Source: CAYMPW01 sp964558505
GTDB taxonomy: Archaea > Thermoplasmatota > Thermoplasmata > Methanomassiliicoccales > Methanomethylophilaceae
Length of the DNA stretch: 48,969 bases
Reading direction: 5' to 3'
Assembly: GCA_964558505.1 (NCBI GenBank)
Contig: CAZLEI010000008.1
Location: 1 to 48,969 of the forward strand
Under the pieces are notes generated by a model, which was not told where the DNA came from, ran no database searches, and saw only the letters and a program-made list of their open reading frames with translations. Every line of letters begins with the position of its first letter. Position 1 is the stretch's first letter. The position numbers and the translations under genes are program-made. Shown in pieces: positions 1-8,764 of the stretch.

Positions 1-112
1 CCAGAAAAAACAGCCATTTCAACTAACTTCGTTAACCCGCATAACACGACTTAAATGATGATGGCCAGATGGCCGTATTTAGTATCCAGCTAAAATAGTC
101 TTGAAGGGTTTG

Positions 113-138
113 CCGGCCGCCCTGAAACGGGCGGCCGG
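113..138 (-). terminator. Terminator hairpin downstream of enolase
   Basis: Two perfect 10-base GC arms (113-122 and 129-138) enclose a 6-base loop just after the enolase stop. On the minus strand a T-rich stretch follows after about 15 bases. The 1-112 stretch beyond it shows no gene. Confidence 0.7.
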
Positions 139-143
139 TGTGC

Positions 144-1409
144 TCAGCGGCTGAACGGGCGGCCGCGCGGGAAGACCGCGGCAGATCCGAGATCCTCTTC
201 TATCCTCATGAGCCTGTTGTACTTGGCAGTCCTCTCTCCGCGTGCGGGAGCACCGGTCTTGATCTGCCCGGTTCCCCATCCTACGGCAAGGTCGGCGATG
301 GTGACATCCTCGGACTCGCCGGAGCGGTGGGAGATGACCACATTGTAGCCGTTGTCGAAACTCATCTGCGCCGCATCTCCGGACTCGGAGACGGTGCCAA
401 TCTGATTGACCTTCAGGAGAAGCGCGTTGGCCGCTCCTTCCTCGATACCGCGTGACAGGCGCTTCACGTTGGTGACGAAGATATCATCTCCGACGATCTG
501 GACTTTGGACCCCACCTTGCGTGTTAGCTCCGCAGTGGTCTCGAAATCATCCTCGAAGAAGGGATCCTCGAGGCTGATAAGAGGATACGAGCGCGTGAGG
601 TCCACATAGTGGTCTGCGAGCTCCCCTGCAGTGAGGCTCATGCCGTCAACGTTGTACTTCCCGTTCTCGAAGAACTCACTCGATGCAGCGTCCAGGCCGA
701 GGTACACGTCCTTTCCGGGCTGGTAACCTGCGGCGGATACTGCGGAAATGATCGTGTCCATGGCCTGCGAAGCGGTGTCCAGGGGAGGAGCGAAACCGCC
801 CTCGTCGCCGATGTTGACGGCGCTGACCCCGTATTGCTTCTTGAGTATCGATTTGAGCGACATGTAGATCTCAGAAGACATCCTCATGCACTCGGTGAAT
901 GTGGGAGCGCCGACAGGGATTATCATGAACTCCTGTATGCGCAGGTTGCCGCCGGCGTGCTTACCGCCGTTGATGATGTTGAGCATGGGCACCGGTAGCG
1001 TCACGTGGTCGTTGCCGATGTGCCTGTACACCGGCACGCCCTCGCACAACGCACCGGCCTTGGCGACCGCCAAGGACACTGCGACGAGTGCGTTGCCACC
1101 CAGCCTCTTCTTGTTCTCGGTGCCGTCGAGGTCTATCATCGCCTGATCCACTGCCCTCTGGTCAGTGGGGTCCATGCCGACGATCGCCTTGGCGATCTCA
1201 CCGCGGACATTCGCCACAGCGGTCTGCACACCCTTCCCGCCGTACCTGTTGCCGCCGTCACGGAGCTCGCATGCCTCCCACGAGCCGGTTGAGGCCCCGG
1301 ACGGTGCAATGGCCGTGATCCTGTGTCCTTTGACTGTCAACTCGGCCTCGACGGTGGGATTGCCCCTGGAATCGAGAACCTCTCTTGCCCAAACTTTCTC
1401 TATCTTCAT
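144..1409 (-). CDS. eno: Enolase
   Basis: Phosphopyruvate hydratase, interconverting 2-phosphoglycerate and phosphoenolpyruvate in cytosolic glycolysis/gluconeogenesis. The 421 residues match the usual family length. The N-terminus has the hallmark VLDSRGNPTVE followed by the mobile PSGASTG loop. The catalytic-domain segments NIGDEGGFAPPL, the metal-binding SLEDPF with the following GDD, and the C-terminal VISHRSGESED are all present. The ATG is preceded by an AAGGAAGGT-type ribosome site. It lies 32 bases after the receiver-DUF835 gene on the same strand, so the two are probably co-transcribed, and a strong hairpin ends the unit. Identification is secure. Confidence 0.97.
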   Translation of the reverse strand: MKIEKVWAREVLDSRGNPTVEAELTVKGHRITAIAPSGASTGSWEACELRDGGNRYGGKGVQTAVANVRGEIAKAIVGMDPTDQRAVDQAMIDLDGTENKKRLGGNALVAVSLAVAKAGALCEGVPVYRHIGNDHVTLPVPMLNIINGGKHAGGNLRIQEFMIIPVGAPTFTECMRMSSEIYMSLKSILKKQYGVSAVNIGDEGGFAPPLDTASQAMDTIISAVSAAGYQPGKDVYLGLDAASSEFFENGKYNVDGMSLTAGELADHYVDLTRSYPLISLEDPFFEDDFETTAELTRKVGSKVQIVGDDIFVTNVKRLSRGIEEGAANALLLKVNQIGTVSESGDAAQMSFDNGYNVVISHRSGESEDVTIADLAVGWGTGQIKTGAPARGERTAKYNRLMRIEEDLGSAAVFPRGRPFSR

Positions 1410-1441
1410 AATGCAGACCTTCCTTGGAATGAGACTGGATG

Positions 1442-2350
1442 TCAGAATCTGTACAAGTCCATGTTGCTCAGAAGAAGCTCTTTGTCCTTGTCGGTGAGCG
1501 GCTCATCATTGGTGGACACCAACAGAGTGGAGGTCTTCTTGGAGTTGTTGATGATCTGATGGATCATCGTCAGCACCGAATTGAGACCGTTATGCTCTAC
1601 CAGAACGTCCAAGTCGTCGAATACGACGGCCGGGCGCGCAGACCTGTCTATGAAATCGTTTATCACGCCCATGAGCGTGCCCATCTTGGCCACGTTGAGA
1701 TTATCGCCGCGCGGTTTTGGCGATAGGCCGATGACCGTGATGTCCCGATCATTGACTTCCTCTCTTACAGCCTTTGCCTTATCGGTCGTTATGACGAGGA
1801 CATCGCAACCCTTGGATCTGAAGAAAGATGCGACTTTGTATATCTCGTTCGCCTCTTTTTCGAACATGATGTACGATTTGCCGAATTTGAATACAGAATC
1901 GGAATAATGATCGTCGTCCTGTTCCGATGCAGTACGTTTCTTGAACATCGAGAAACGGGCCTTCTTGGGTTTACCGTCCTTGACTGATTCGGGCTCATCG
2001 TCCTCCAGGCTCCGGACTGCATTGACCTTGCTGAGTACATCGGCGGCTCTGAATGGCTTCTGGATGAAACCGACCAGGACTGGATTGTCCTTCGGGATCT
2101 GCTCCTTACCAGTGACCACCATCAGCACATGGATCCCCGAATCGGGATCGTGTATGCTGTCCAGTACACGGAAACCGCTTTCACCGTTCACAAGGGAATC
2201 GAGAAGCACCACGTCCGGCCGATATGTTTCGACCGCGCGTATCGCCTCGTCCACTGTAGAGGCGACCTCTGTCGTATGACCGTCGCCCTCCAGGATCTCA
2301 CATAGGATCTCCTGGATGGCTGCATTGTCATCCACTATCAGAATCTTCAT
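1442..2350 (-). CDS. Response-regulator receiver protein with C-terminal DUF835-like domain
   Basis: 302 residues. Residues 1-120 form a CheY-like receiver: the acidic pair follows MKILIVDD, the phospho-acceptor Asp lies in VVLLDS (about residue 51), the conserved Thr in VVTGKE and the Lys in FIQKPF. A charged linker (about 120-145) leads to a domain of roughly 150 residues that starts KFGKSYIMFEKEANEIYKV and resembles DUF835, a domain often joined to receivers in Thermoplasmata. There is no DNA-binding helix-turn-helix, so output is probably through protein contact; that is inference. No histidine kinase lies nearby. It precedes enolase in the same direction. The receiver call is firm, the DUF835 call moderate. 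Confidence 0.85.
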   Translation of the reverse strand: MKILIVDDNAAIQEILCEILEGDGHTTEVASTVDEAIRAVETYRPDVVLLDSLVNGESGFRVLDSIHDPDSGIHVLMVVTGKEQIPKDNPVLVGFIQKPFRAADVLSKVNAVRSLEDDEPESVKDGKPKKARFSMFKKRTASEQDDDHYSDSVFKFGKSYIMFEKEANEIYKVASFFRSKGCDVLVITTDKAKAVREEVNDRDITVIGLSPKPRGDNLNVAKMGTLMGVINDFIDRSARPAVVFDDLDVLVEHNGLNSVLTMIHQIINNSKKTSTLLVSTNDEPLTDKDKELLLSNMDLYRF

Positions 2351-2474
2351 CCTTTTTCTCCCCGTTGGACGAAATATCTTACGACTCGAACCCGTTTAAA
2401 CTATTTAATGCTCAGCTACGGCCGGTTAGATATATCAAGATAATCTGAAAAAGCATAAGCTGGTGCAACAAGAA

Positions 2475-2494
2475 ACGGCCCCGTTAGGGGCCGT
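2475..2494 (-). terminator. Terminator hairpin after L40e
   Basis: Perfect 8-base arms (2475-2482, 2487-2494) with loop gtta, followed on the minus strand by TTTCTTG, 22 bases beyond the L40e stop. Confidence 0.7.
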
Positions 2495-2515
2495 AAAAGT
2501 TAGACGGCGCAGAAA

Positions 2516-2665
2516 TCACTGCTTCCTGCTCTCTTTGGCCTTAGGCCTGAGGTTGCTGTAGCCGCATTTGCGACACTTGGATGCCTTGGGGGGGTTCGTG
2601 GCATAGCAGTTCATGCACACGGACTTGTCAAGGAGCCTGTGTTCAGCCTCTTTGAAACGTGCCAT
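2516..2665 (-). CDS. rpl40e: Ribosomal protein L40e
   Basis: A 49-residue zinc-ribbon protein of the large ribosomal subunit. The paired CxxC knuckles (CMNC and CRKC) and a basic C-terminal tail match archaeal and eukaryotic L40e in length and sequence. An upstream in-frame ATG (2722) would add 19 unrelated residues. The start at 2665 is preferred because it begins MARFKEAEHRL as in the family and follows a GAGGAA ribosome site. A TATA box lies about 40 bases upstream at 2700-2708, so it can be expressed independently of the upstream gene. Confidence 0.95.
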   Translation of the reverse strand: MARFKEAEHRLLDKSVCMNCYATNPPKASKCRKCGYSNLRPKAKESRKQ

Positions 2666-2699
2666 TTGAAATTCCTCTGGGCAGACCAATAAAGACCAA

Positions 2700-2708
2700 T
2701 TATATAAG
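2700..2708 (-). promoter_or_regulatory. TATA box for rpl40e
   Basis: On the minus strand this reads CTTATATAA, a good archaeal TATA element, about 35-40 bases before the L40e start codon and immediately after the preceding gene. Confidence 0.6.
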
Positions 2709-2722
2709 GATTCGTCCGTCAT

Positions 2723-3679
2723 TCAATCGAAGAGCGAGCGTTGAGCGCTGAAGTGCGCCAGCTTTACCCCGATATCAGGGGACATCATCTCGTGCGTCAC
2801 GTAATCAGGATGCAACGATGCGACTGCCGCTGCCGCCGCACGCAAAGAGAACGGGCGGTGCTCATCCAGAATGGACACCCGGGCATATGCGCCGGTCATG
2901 TATTGATCGAAACTCTCCCCCGGCGCACGGCGTCTGTCCTCCAACTCCTTGACGAGGTCGCCTGAAAGGCTCTTGTGAGCATGTACGACCTTGATCCTGT
3001 CCTTCATCGCCCTCGGATATCCCGAGAAGACCGCAGACAGCCTGCGGATGGAATCAGCCTCGTCGGTCGAGTCTCCCCATGCATTCATGATGTGCCCAGT
3101 GTCCACGCATATGCCCCAATCATCGAATCCGATGTTGTCGGATATGTACTCGTAATCCTCCGGGCCCAGGTACTTCACGCCCGGCCACCAAAGATTCTCG
3201 AACACCAGCGTGAACGGCGGCTCTCCTCCGAAACGACGTGCCAATGAATCGGCCATTTCCACGAATGCCGCCCTGACCTCTTCGTCGGTCTGCTCATGAC
3301 CTGTGCATTGCACCTCGTCCACGTCCACGCTGCCGGCGTGCAGGACGCCGTAAGCCGGCCGTAGAGGCTCAGAGACGCGTACGGCGACCTCCAGGTTGTC
3401 CAGGACGCTTTCGCGGCTCCTGCCGTAGAACATGAACCTCGCGTAATCGTCGTCCGGAACGAAAGATGTGTCCCTGCCGCGCCACCCTCTGATCCAATCT
3501 GTGGCGTATGGCAGATGAACCGCAGGGGCAGTACCGCGGAACTCCCCCGGAACCTCGCCATATCCCGTCAGAAGTTCCAAACCGTCGCATCCGATGCTCC
3601 CCAGGAATGAGATCGCATCCATCATCGGAACAAGGTCTGACAGGCGCTCGTATACCGAGTAGGAGAGTAGATGCTTCAT
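2723..3679 (-). CDS. TIM-barrel protein of the sugar-phosphate isomerase/epimerase (AP endonuclease 2-like) family
   Basis: 318 residues, with the pattern of xylose-isomerase-like barrels: an N-terminal strand with a Glu (CDGLELL), LHAGS in the middle, LVFENLWW supplying a metal-binding Glu, then CVDTGHIMNAWG and VVHAHKS with conserved Asp and His. These suggest a divalent metal site at the barrel mouth. The substrate cannot be read from the sequence; archaeal members are mostly uncharacterised. The start codon lies about 30 bases after a TTTAAAC stretch with no clear ribosome site, so the message may have a very short leader. It is followed by rpl40e. Confidence 0.8.
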   Translation of the reverse strand: MKHLLSYSVYERLSDLVPMMDAISFLGSIGCDGLELLTGYGEVPGEFRGTAPAVHLPYATDWIRGWRGRDTSFVPDDDYARFMFYGRSRESVLDNLEVAVRVSEPLRPAYGVLHAGSVDVDEVQCTGHEQTDEEVRAAFVEMADSLARRFGGEPPFTLVFENLWWPGVKYLGPEDYEYISDNIGFDDWGICVDTGHIMNAWGDSTDEADSIRRLSAVFSGYPRAMKDRIKVVHAHKSLSGDLVKELEDRRRAPGESFDQYMTGAYARVSILDEHRPFSLRAAAAAVASLHPDYVTHEMMSPDIGVKLAHFSAQRSLFD

Positions 3680-3729
3680 GTAAAAGTAAAGGGGGTTAAG
3701 AAGTTTAAATGGTTTTTCAACGTGTTCTG

Positions 3730-4311
3730 TCAGATGAGCTCCAACGCGGCCGTGAGGGCGGCATTGATGGCGAGATATGGGTCCATCGCACTGCCGACGA
3801 TGAGTGCGTCGGTCTGTGTCAGGCCGGTCTTGCGTATATCATACGCCATCTCGGGGCTGTTCGCATCCACATCCCAGTCGGGCGGTATCAGCAGACGGCC
3901 GTCACGGATCACCATGGTGGTGCATCCCTCGGCACCGCTCTTGATGCCTGCATCGCGCTGTTCCATGCCATTGACTATCTTGTCCGCCACACCCGAGACT
4001 ATGACACCTTGTTGGTACATGCCCGCGGCCGAGGACTTGATGTCGATGTTGATGACTTTTATCGGTACCTTGTTGAGGAACATCTTGCCCTGGGGAGTTA
4101 TCGTTATCCCAGTCTGCTTGATGTCGATGTAACCGAGGCTGCGCAGGCTCTCGAGGATCCTGCGCATGCTGCCCTCGCCCACGCCGACGGCCTCGGCGAG
4201 TCTTTTACGACCCATCCTCCTGCCGTCGGAGAGGAGATGGAGAGACCAGTATACGTTCGCGTCCGTGAACCGGAACATCGGACCGTACTGGGGGATCTCT
4301 ATCAGTTTCAT
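3730..4311 (-). CDS. Winged-helix regulator, DUF4443-like
   Basis: 193 residues. The N-terminal 75 form a winged helix: a helix-turn-helix around GRKRLAEAVGVGEGSMRRIL and a wing ending ITITPQGKMFL. The remaining 120 residues (beginning VPIKVINIDIKSSAAGMYQQG) resemble the ligand-type domain of archaeal DUF4443 proteins. The gene starts two bases after the SAM synthetase stop, so the two form one operon. A regulator co-transcribed with mat, next to a second divergent regulator, suggests control by SAM or methionine status; this is inference. Its DNA target is unknown. Confidence 0.75.
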   Translation of the reverse strand: MKLIEIPQYGPMFRFTDANVYWSLHLLSDGRRMGRKRLAEAVGVGEGSMRRILESLRSLGYIDIKQTGITITPQGKMFLNKVPIKVINIDIKSSAAGMYQQGVIVSGVADKIVNGMEQRDAGIKSGAEGCTTMVIRDGRLLIPPDWDVDANSPEMAYDIRKTGLTQTDALIVGSAMDPYLAINAALTAALELI

Positions 4312-4313
4312 TC

Positions 4314-5534
4314 TCAGAACGTCCTTACCTTACCGTTGATGATGAGCTCGGTGACCTTGTCGATGTTGTCGAGCCAATCCTCGGCGATGGAATATGCCTC
4401 GGATGTCCACTGCTTCATCATGGTGTGGTCCTGTGTCACTATCTGTATGCTGGCGTTCAGAGGCTCGGAGACGGGCTTGCCGATCTGCGAGAGCAGCCTG
4501 ACACGGACTTCTGCATCGGGCGTGTTGATCTTCTTGGAAACATCCTCGGCGATGAGCTTGGACATCACGTTGTAGATCTTGCCGATGTGGGTTATGGGGT
4601 TCTTACCGGAGGTCGCCTCCATGGACATCGGCCTGTAGGGCGTTATGAGCCCGTTGGCCCTGTTGCCCCTTCCGACGGAACCGTCGTCTCCCATCTCCTG
4701 GGACATTCCAGTGCATGTGAGGTAGAAAACGTTCTTCTTGTAATTGTCGCCGGTGTTGACATCCATCTTCAGGGACACTTTCTCGTCACCGATTATGTCA
4801 AGGGCGTTCTGATACGAGCGCTCCCTGAGCTCCTCGATGGCGGACTTGTACTCAGTGGCGTCATTGAGGTATTTGTCGACCATTGCGCATGCAACGGTGA
4901 GGGTGATCTTGTCATCGACCCTGGAAGCCATGACCTTCACATCCTGGCCTGTTGCTTTGAGGTCCTTCTTCAGTTTTCCGTTTATGAACTCCTCTGTACC
5001 GAGGACGACCCTGTCCGTTATGGAATAGGGTGCATAGCCGACGCCGAAGGATGTGTCGTTGGCGTGGAATCCGGATGCTTTGTAGACACCGGTGAGGTCA
5101 TCGGAACCCTGTCCGAGCCTGGCATCGAGGATGATCTCGGAATCGACATCCAGATTGGGGAATGTCTTCTCGAGGTAGGTCCTGGCGGCTTTGAGGGCTA
5201 CAGGCTTGCAGGGCAGGGATTTGACATCCTTCCCTTTTTCGATGTGCGTGGTCGCACGTCCGACGAGGAGGATGTACGAAGGATCGATGATCACACCGCC
5301 GCCGAACTTGGGTGCAGCCTGTCCGGCCGCTATCTGGGTCTCGTCGGTGTTGTGGTGAAGGACGTGCCCGAACTCTTTGATGTACATCTTGCACAGAGCC
5401 CTGCTCACCTCCTCGGCAAGAGCATCCGCGACACTGTCGGGGTGTCCGATGCCTTTCCTCTCTACAAGCTCGACTTTCCTCATGGGCAAGGGGACTTCGT
5501 TTATCCCCTCCGCATAAATGTGCTTCTTTACCAT
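4314..5534 (-). CDS. mat: Archaeal-type S-adenosylmethionine synthetase
   Basis: Makes SAM from ATP and methionine. The 406 residues match the archaeal MAT family, which is distinct in sequence from bacterial MetK. Family signatures include VERKGIGHPDS, HHNTDETQIAAGQAAP, GGGVIIDPSY, GQGSDDL and the glycine-rich GDDGSVGRGNRANG. An in-frame GTG nine bases upstream is possible, but ATG at 5534 follows a GAAGTGA ribosome site and gives the usual N-terminus MVKKHIYAE. It forms an operon with the DUF4443-like regulator and diverges from the XRE-CBS gene. Confidence 0.96.
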   Translation of the reverse strand: MVKKHIYAEGINEVPLPMRKVELVERKGIGHPDSVADALAEEVSRALCKMYIKEFGHVLHHNTDETQIAAGQAAPKFGGGVIIDPSYILLVGRATTHIEKGKDVKSLPCKPVALKAARTYLEKTFPNLDVDSEIILDARLGQGSDDLTGVYKASGFHANDTSFGVGYAPYSITDRVVLGTEEFINGKLKKDLKATGQDVKVMASRVDDKITLTVACAMVDKYLNDATEYKSAIEELRERSYQNALDIIGDEKVSLKMDVNTGDNYKKNVFYLTCTGMSQEMGDDGSVGRGNRANGLITPYRPMSMEATSGKNPITHIGKIYNVMSKLIAEDVSKKINTPDAEVRVRLLSQIGKPVSEPLNASIQIVTQDHTMMKQWTSEAYSIAEDWLDNIDKVTELIINGKVRTF

Positions 5535-5614
5535 AATAATCACTTCGCCGGCCGGTCGAGGCCGAATCTAGATTCTGCTAGCTATTCCTGGTTAATAAAC
5601 TTCACGGGCATAAT

Positions 5615-5630
5615 TATTCATATATGAATA
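5615..5630. promoter_or_regulatory. 16-base perfect palindrome between mat and the XRE-CBS gene
   Basis: tattcatatatgaata is a perfect palindrome placed 17 bases before the XRE-CBS start and about 80 bases before mat. It overlaps the AT-rich segment where a TATA box would sit. Such a site suits a dimeric helix-turn-helix repressor, most simply the adjacent XRE-CBS protein. Confidence 0.5.
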
Positions 5631-5646
5631 CTCATCAACATGCACC

Positions 5647-6210
5647 ATGAGGTTCCCCCAAGCAGAGGACATACGCAAGATCCGTAAGAATCTGGATGTG
5701 ACACAGGCGCAGCTATCCAAAGCATCCGGGGTCAGCCAGAGCACCATAGCCAAGATCGAGAGGGGACGCATATCTGCAAGCTACGATACCGTCGTGAAGA
5801 TCTTCGATACCCTCGAGGGCATGAAAGACGAAGGCAGGAAGGACATAACTGCCGCAGACCTCGCATCCAAAGGCGCAGTCACCGTTCAGAGCACGGATGT
5901 CGTGCATACAGCATCCAACCTCATGAAGACCACCGGGTTCTCGCAGCTCCCCGTGTTATCGGGAGATGTACCGGTTGGCAGCATCTCCGAAAAGAGGCTG
6001 TTCGAGCTCATAAGGGAGGGGCACACGATGGAGGAGATGGGGCACATACCGATCCGCGACGTCATGGGCGACGGTTTCCCGATTGTCACGGAGAACATGC
6101 CGATGAACAGTGTGAGCGCCATGCTGGAGAACAGCGATGCCGTGCTGGTCGTGAGGAAAGGGCGCCTGATCGGCATGATCACCAATGCAGACATCCTCAA
6201 ACTGATCTGA
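5647..6210 (+). CDS. XRE-type helix-turn-helix regulator with paired CBS domains
   Basis: 187 residues. Residues about 8-60 are an XRE/Cro helix-turn-helix (IRKIRKNLDVTQAQLSKASG, then SQSTIAKIERGR). Residues about 72-187 hold two CBS motifs, which in archaea bind adenosyl ligands such as AMP, ATP, SAM or methylthioadenosine. The gene is divergent from SAM synthetase with a palindrome between them. A SAM-sensing, autoregulated switch is therefore plausible but not shown. Its 3' end overlaps the convergent tRNase Z gene by 14 bases. Confidence 0.9.
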   Translation: MRFPQAEDIRKIRKNLDVTQAQLSKASGVSQSTIAKIERGRISASYDTVVKIFDTLEGMKDEGRKDITAADLASKGAVTVQSTDVVHTASNLMKTTGFSQLPVLSGDVPVGSISEKRLFELIREGHTMEEMGHIPIRDVMGDGFPIVTENMPMNSVSAMLENSDAVLVVRKGRLIGMITNADILKLI

Positions 6211-7105
6211 TGCCTTTCTTGGAGATGTTCAGCATCAGCATGTCGGATGCCATCAGTGTTTCGGGGAAGACTGCTTTCGCCTCGTCCAGCAACAGGGAAC
6301 GGTCGTCGTAACGGTTGCTGATGTGCGTGAGCACCAATGCCCCCACCTCCGCTTCCGCAGCTACTTCGGCGGCCTGAACGCATGTAGAATGCTTATGCGC
6401 CGACGCGAGCTCAGACTCCGCCGACGCGTATGTGGATTCGTGTATCAGGAGGTCGCATCCTCTTACTGCCCTTGCTACCTCCGCGGACTTGGCAGTGTCC
6501 CCGGTGTATGCCACGGACACGCCCGTGCGCGGCGGGCCGATGACCTGCGACGGTTCTATGCCTTTAACGGTCTCTCCGGCCTGAAGCCTGTTGAATTCCG
6601 GCCCCGGGACCAGACCCAAAGACAGGGCTTTCGCCTTGTCGAACCGGCCGCGTGCGTCATGCTGTTTGTAAATGTACCCCAACGCCGGGACCCCGTGATC
6701 CACGGCGAAAGAGAACACTATATGGCCTTCGAATGCCGCGACCTCTCCCTTGCCCATGTCGATTATCTCCAGGGGATAGGGGATCGTTCCCTCGCACGCC
6801 TCCAAAAACGATTCTATGCTCTTCCTGAAGCCAACGGGACCGAAGATACGCAAAGGGGCTGTCCTGCCGGCCAATCCCATCGTCTGGAGCAGCCCGGGAA
6901 GCCCGAGGACATGGTCGCCGTGCATGTGCGTTATGAATATCCCGACGATCTTCATATATGAGAGCGGCGAGATCATCAACTGACGCTGGGAGCCTTCCCC
7001 GCAGTCGAAGAGCGTGATGTCCGCACCGTCGCGGATAGCTATGCAGGACACCGAGCTGTCCCTGGACGGCACGCTTGCACCGGTACCCAGGAACGTCACG
7101 TCCAT
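6197..7105 (-). CDS. rnz: Ribonuclease Z (tRNA 3'-end endonuclease)
   Basis: Removes 3' trailers from precursor tRNAs. 302 residues with the metallo-beta-lactamase fold of short tRNase Z: FLGTGASVPS at the start, the zinc motif THMHGDHVLGL (HxHxDH), AVDHGVPALGY, YTGDTA, and LIHESTY and LTHISNRY supplying later ligands. ATG at 7105 is chosen over an in-frame TTG at 7120 because the family begins directly at this strand. It lies just downstream of a small zinc-binding-like gene on the same strand. Since tRNA-Pyl and tRNA-Arg here lack an encoded CCA, this enzyme matters for their maturation. Confidence 0.95.
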   Translation of the reverse strand: MDVTFLGTGASVPSRDSSVSCIAIRDGADITLFDCGEGSQRQLMISPLSYMKIVGIFITHMHGDHVLGLPGLLQTMGLAGRTAPLRIFGPVGFRKSIESFLEACEGTIPYPLEIIDMGKGEVAAFEGHIVFSFAVDHGVPALGYIYKQHDARGRFDKAKALSLGLVPGPEFNRLQAGETVKGIEPSQVIGPPRTGVSVAYTGDTAKSAEVARAVRGCDLLIHESTYASAESELASAHKHSTCVQAAEVAAEAEVGALVLTHISNRYDDRSLLLDEAKAVFPETLMASDMLMLNISKKGIRSV

Positions 7106-7116
7106 GCAAGCACCGC

Positions 7117-7329
7117 TCAATAGATGCTGTCGAGCGAACGGGCGGTCTTGCTCTCTTTCTTGAATGCACGGTAGTGCTCTTTGCAGAGATGCACCTGACG
7201 TATGTCAGAATCCTTGAGCTGCAGGTTGACGTCCTGCATCTGTTTCCTGTTGACGGACCTTTCGGACACGTTCTTGCAACCCTCGACATCGCAGATCTCT
7301 TCCGCGACCTCATGTTTTGCCAATGCCAT
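7117..7329 (-). CDS. Small conserved-looking protein with a Cys/His cluster
   Basis: 70 residues, not recognised. Two Cys near the N-terminus (ICDVEGCKN) and CKEH near the middle could form one zinc site; the rest is charged and basic. It sits 11 bases before rnz on the same strand, which suggests an operon and perhaps an RNA-related role, but nothing in the sequence proves that. The 274 bases upstream, to the divergent gene at 7604, show no further gene. Confidence 0.6.
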   Translation of the reverse strand: MALAKHEVAEEICDVEGCKNVSERSVNRKQMQDVNLQLKDSDIRQVHLCKEHYRAFKKESKTARSLDSIY

Positions 7330-7603
7330 ATCCTCCCAATCTCACTGCACCCGTATTTAATTTACCATCGAAGGGCACTCTGGAAGGCATGTGGGGACGT
7401 GGATTGCGATCGGTGTCCCGCCGCGCTCTACGCTGGTACCCTGCACAGGACATCTTGGACCCGAGGAAGCCTCTGCGATCCGCATTCCCGATCTTCGATA
7501 CATGGCAGGATCCTCAGTGATCCGTTGAAAAATGCATTCCGTCGCGTATCAAGCCCGACTACCGTCAGGAAAGATTATTTGAAACAACTGCCATCACGTT
7601 CTC

Positions 7604-7924
7604 ATGACCGACTGCAAAGTAACAGTTTTAGCCGGCGTATGCAAGATGAAGACCGTAATCATGGCAGATATGGACTACGAGACCAACAACGTCAAGATGA
7701 CCTATGAGAGCGACTGTCCGATGGTCAGGAACTTCGGGGCACTGGTCACCGAGGTCAACTTCATGAGCGAGACGGCCGGGGCATTGAACGAATCCTCCGT
7801 GTACAAGGCCGCGGGCACCTGCATCCAGCACCTGTCATGCCCGGTGCCGTGCGCCGTCTGCAAGGCAGCCGAGGCCGCGTCGGGGATGGGGCTCAAGCGC
7901 AACGTCACCATAACGGTCGAATGA
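7604..7924 (+). CDS. Cysteine-rich protein of unknown function (DUF6951-like)
   Basis: 106 residues with seven Cys, including the distinctive segment SCPVPCAVCKAAE near the C-terminus and a paired Cys pattern in the first 15 residues. It resembles a family of small proteins found in methanogens and some anaerobic bacteria; I recall it as DUF6951, from memory only. The Cys arrangement could bind metal or an Fe-S cluster. It precedes rpe by 40 bases on the same strand. Confidence 0.65.
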   Translation: MTDCKVTVLAGVCKMKTVIMADMDYETNNVKMTYESDCPMVRNFGALVTEVNFMSETAGALNESSVYKAAGTCIQHLSCPVPCAVCKAAEAASGMGLKRNVTITVE

Positions 7925-7964
7925 GCATCAACTAAATACAGCAGGGCGCATTGGAGAGGACACG

Positions 7965-8615
7965 ATGACAGTGAAGATATCGCCTTCGATGCTCTCTGCT
8001 GACTTTTCCAAGCTCGGAGAGGAGATTGTACGCATAGACATGGCAGGCGCCGACTGGGCGCACATAGATGTCATGGACGGGGCGTTCGTCCCGAACATAA
8101 CCATAGGTCCGACGGTCATCGCCGCCATGCGTCCCCACACGGACAAGGTCTTCGACGTGCACCTCATGATCGAGGACCCATCCAGATACATCAGCCAATT
8201 CGCAGGATCTGGAGCAGACATCCTCACCGTGCACACCGAGGCCACCGGGAATACGAAAGGCGCCTTGAAAGCGATACACGACCTAGGGCTGAAGGCGGGC
8301 ATCTCTCTGAATCCTGGCACAAACGTTTCTGAACTGGACGAGTACCTTCCCCACGTGGACCTCGTTCTGATAATGACCGTTCAGCCCGGCTTCGGCGGTC
8401 AATCCTTCCGCGAAGAGGGGATACCGAAGATAGAGTACGTAAGGGACTGGGCGAAGGAGAACAACCCCCGCCTGGATATCTCCGTGGACGGCGGTATAAA
8501 CCGCACCACCGGAAAGAGATGCGTAGATGCTGGCGCCACCGTGCTGGCCGCCGGGAGCTCGCTGTTCAAAGCGGACGACATGGCCGCGGAGATCGCATTG
8601 TGGAAGACATTCTGA
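7965..8615 (+). CDS. rpe: Ribulose-phosphate 3-epimerase
   Basis: Interconverts ribulose 5-phosphate and xylulose 5-phosphate. 216 residues, the usual length. Markers include ISPSMLSADF, HIDVMDGAFVPNI (metal-binding His and catalytic Asp), DVHLMIEDP, MTVQPGFGGQSF and SVDGGIN with a second catalytic Asp, then AAGSSLF at the phosphate site. In an archaeon it probably serves pentose-phosphate supply for nucleotides. Confidence 0.96.
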   Translation: MTVKISPSMLSADFSKLGEEIVRIDMAGADWAHIDVMDGAFVPNITIGPTVIAAMRPHTDKVFDVHLMIEDPSRYISQFAGSGADILTVHTEATGNTKGALKAIHDLGLKAGISLNPGTNVSELDEYLPHVDLVLIMTVQPGFGGQSFREEGIPKIEYVRDWAKENNPRLDISVDGGINRTTGKRCVDAGATVLAAGSSLFKADDMAAEIALWKTF

Positions 8616-8764
8616 TCCGTATCGTCTGTGGACCTCCCCGTTTCACCATCTGCACTTCGTCCGCCTTCCGGGATCCGTCTGCATCTGCCAGCACCGATGC
8701 GTTTGGCAGGACCGCATCAGCTCGCACACGCGAAACTTATAATATATGTCGCCGATTCGAGGTC

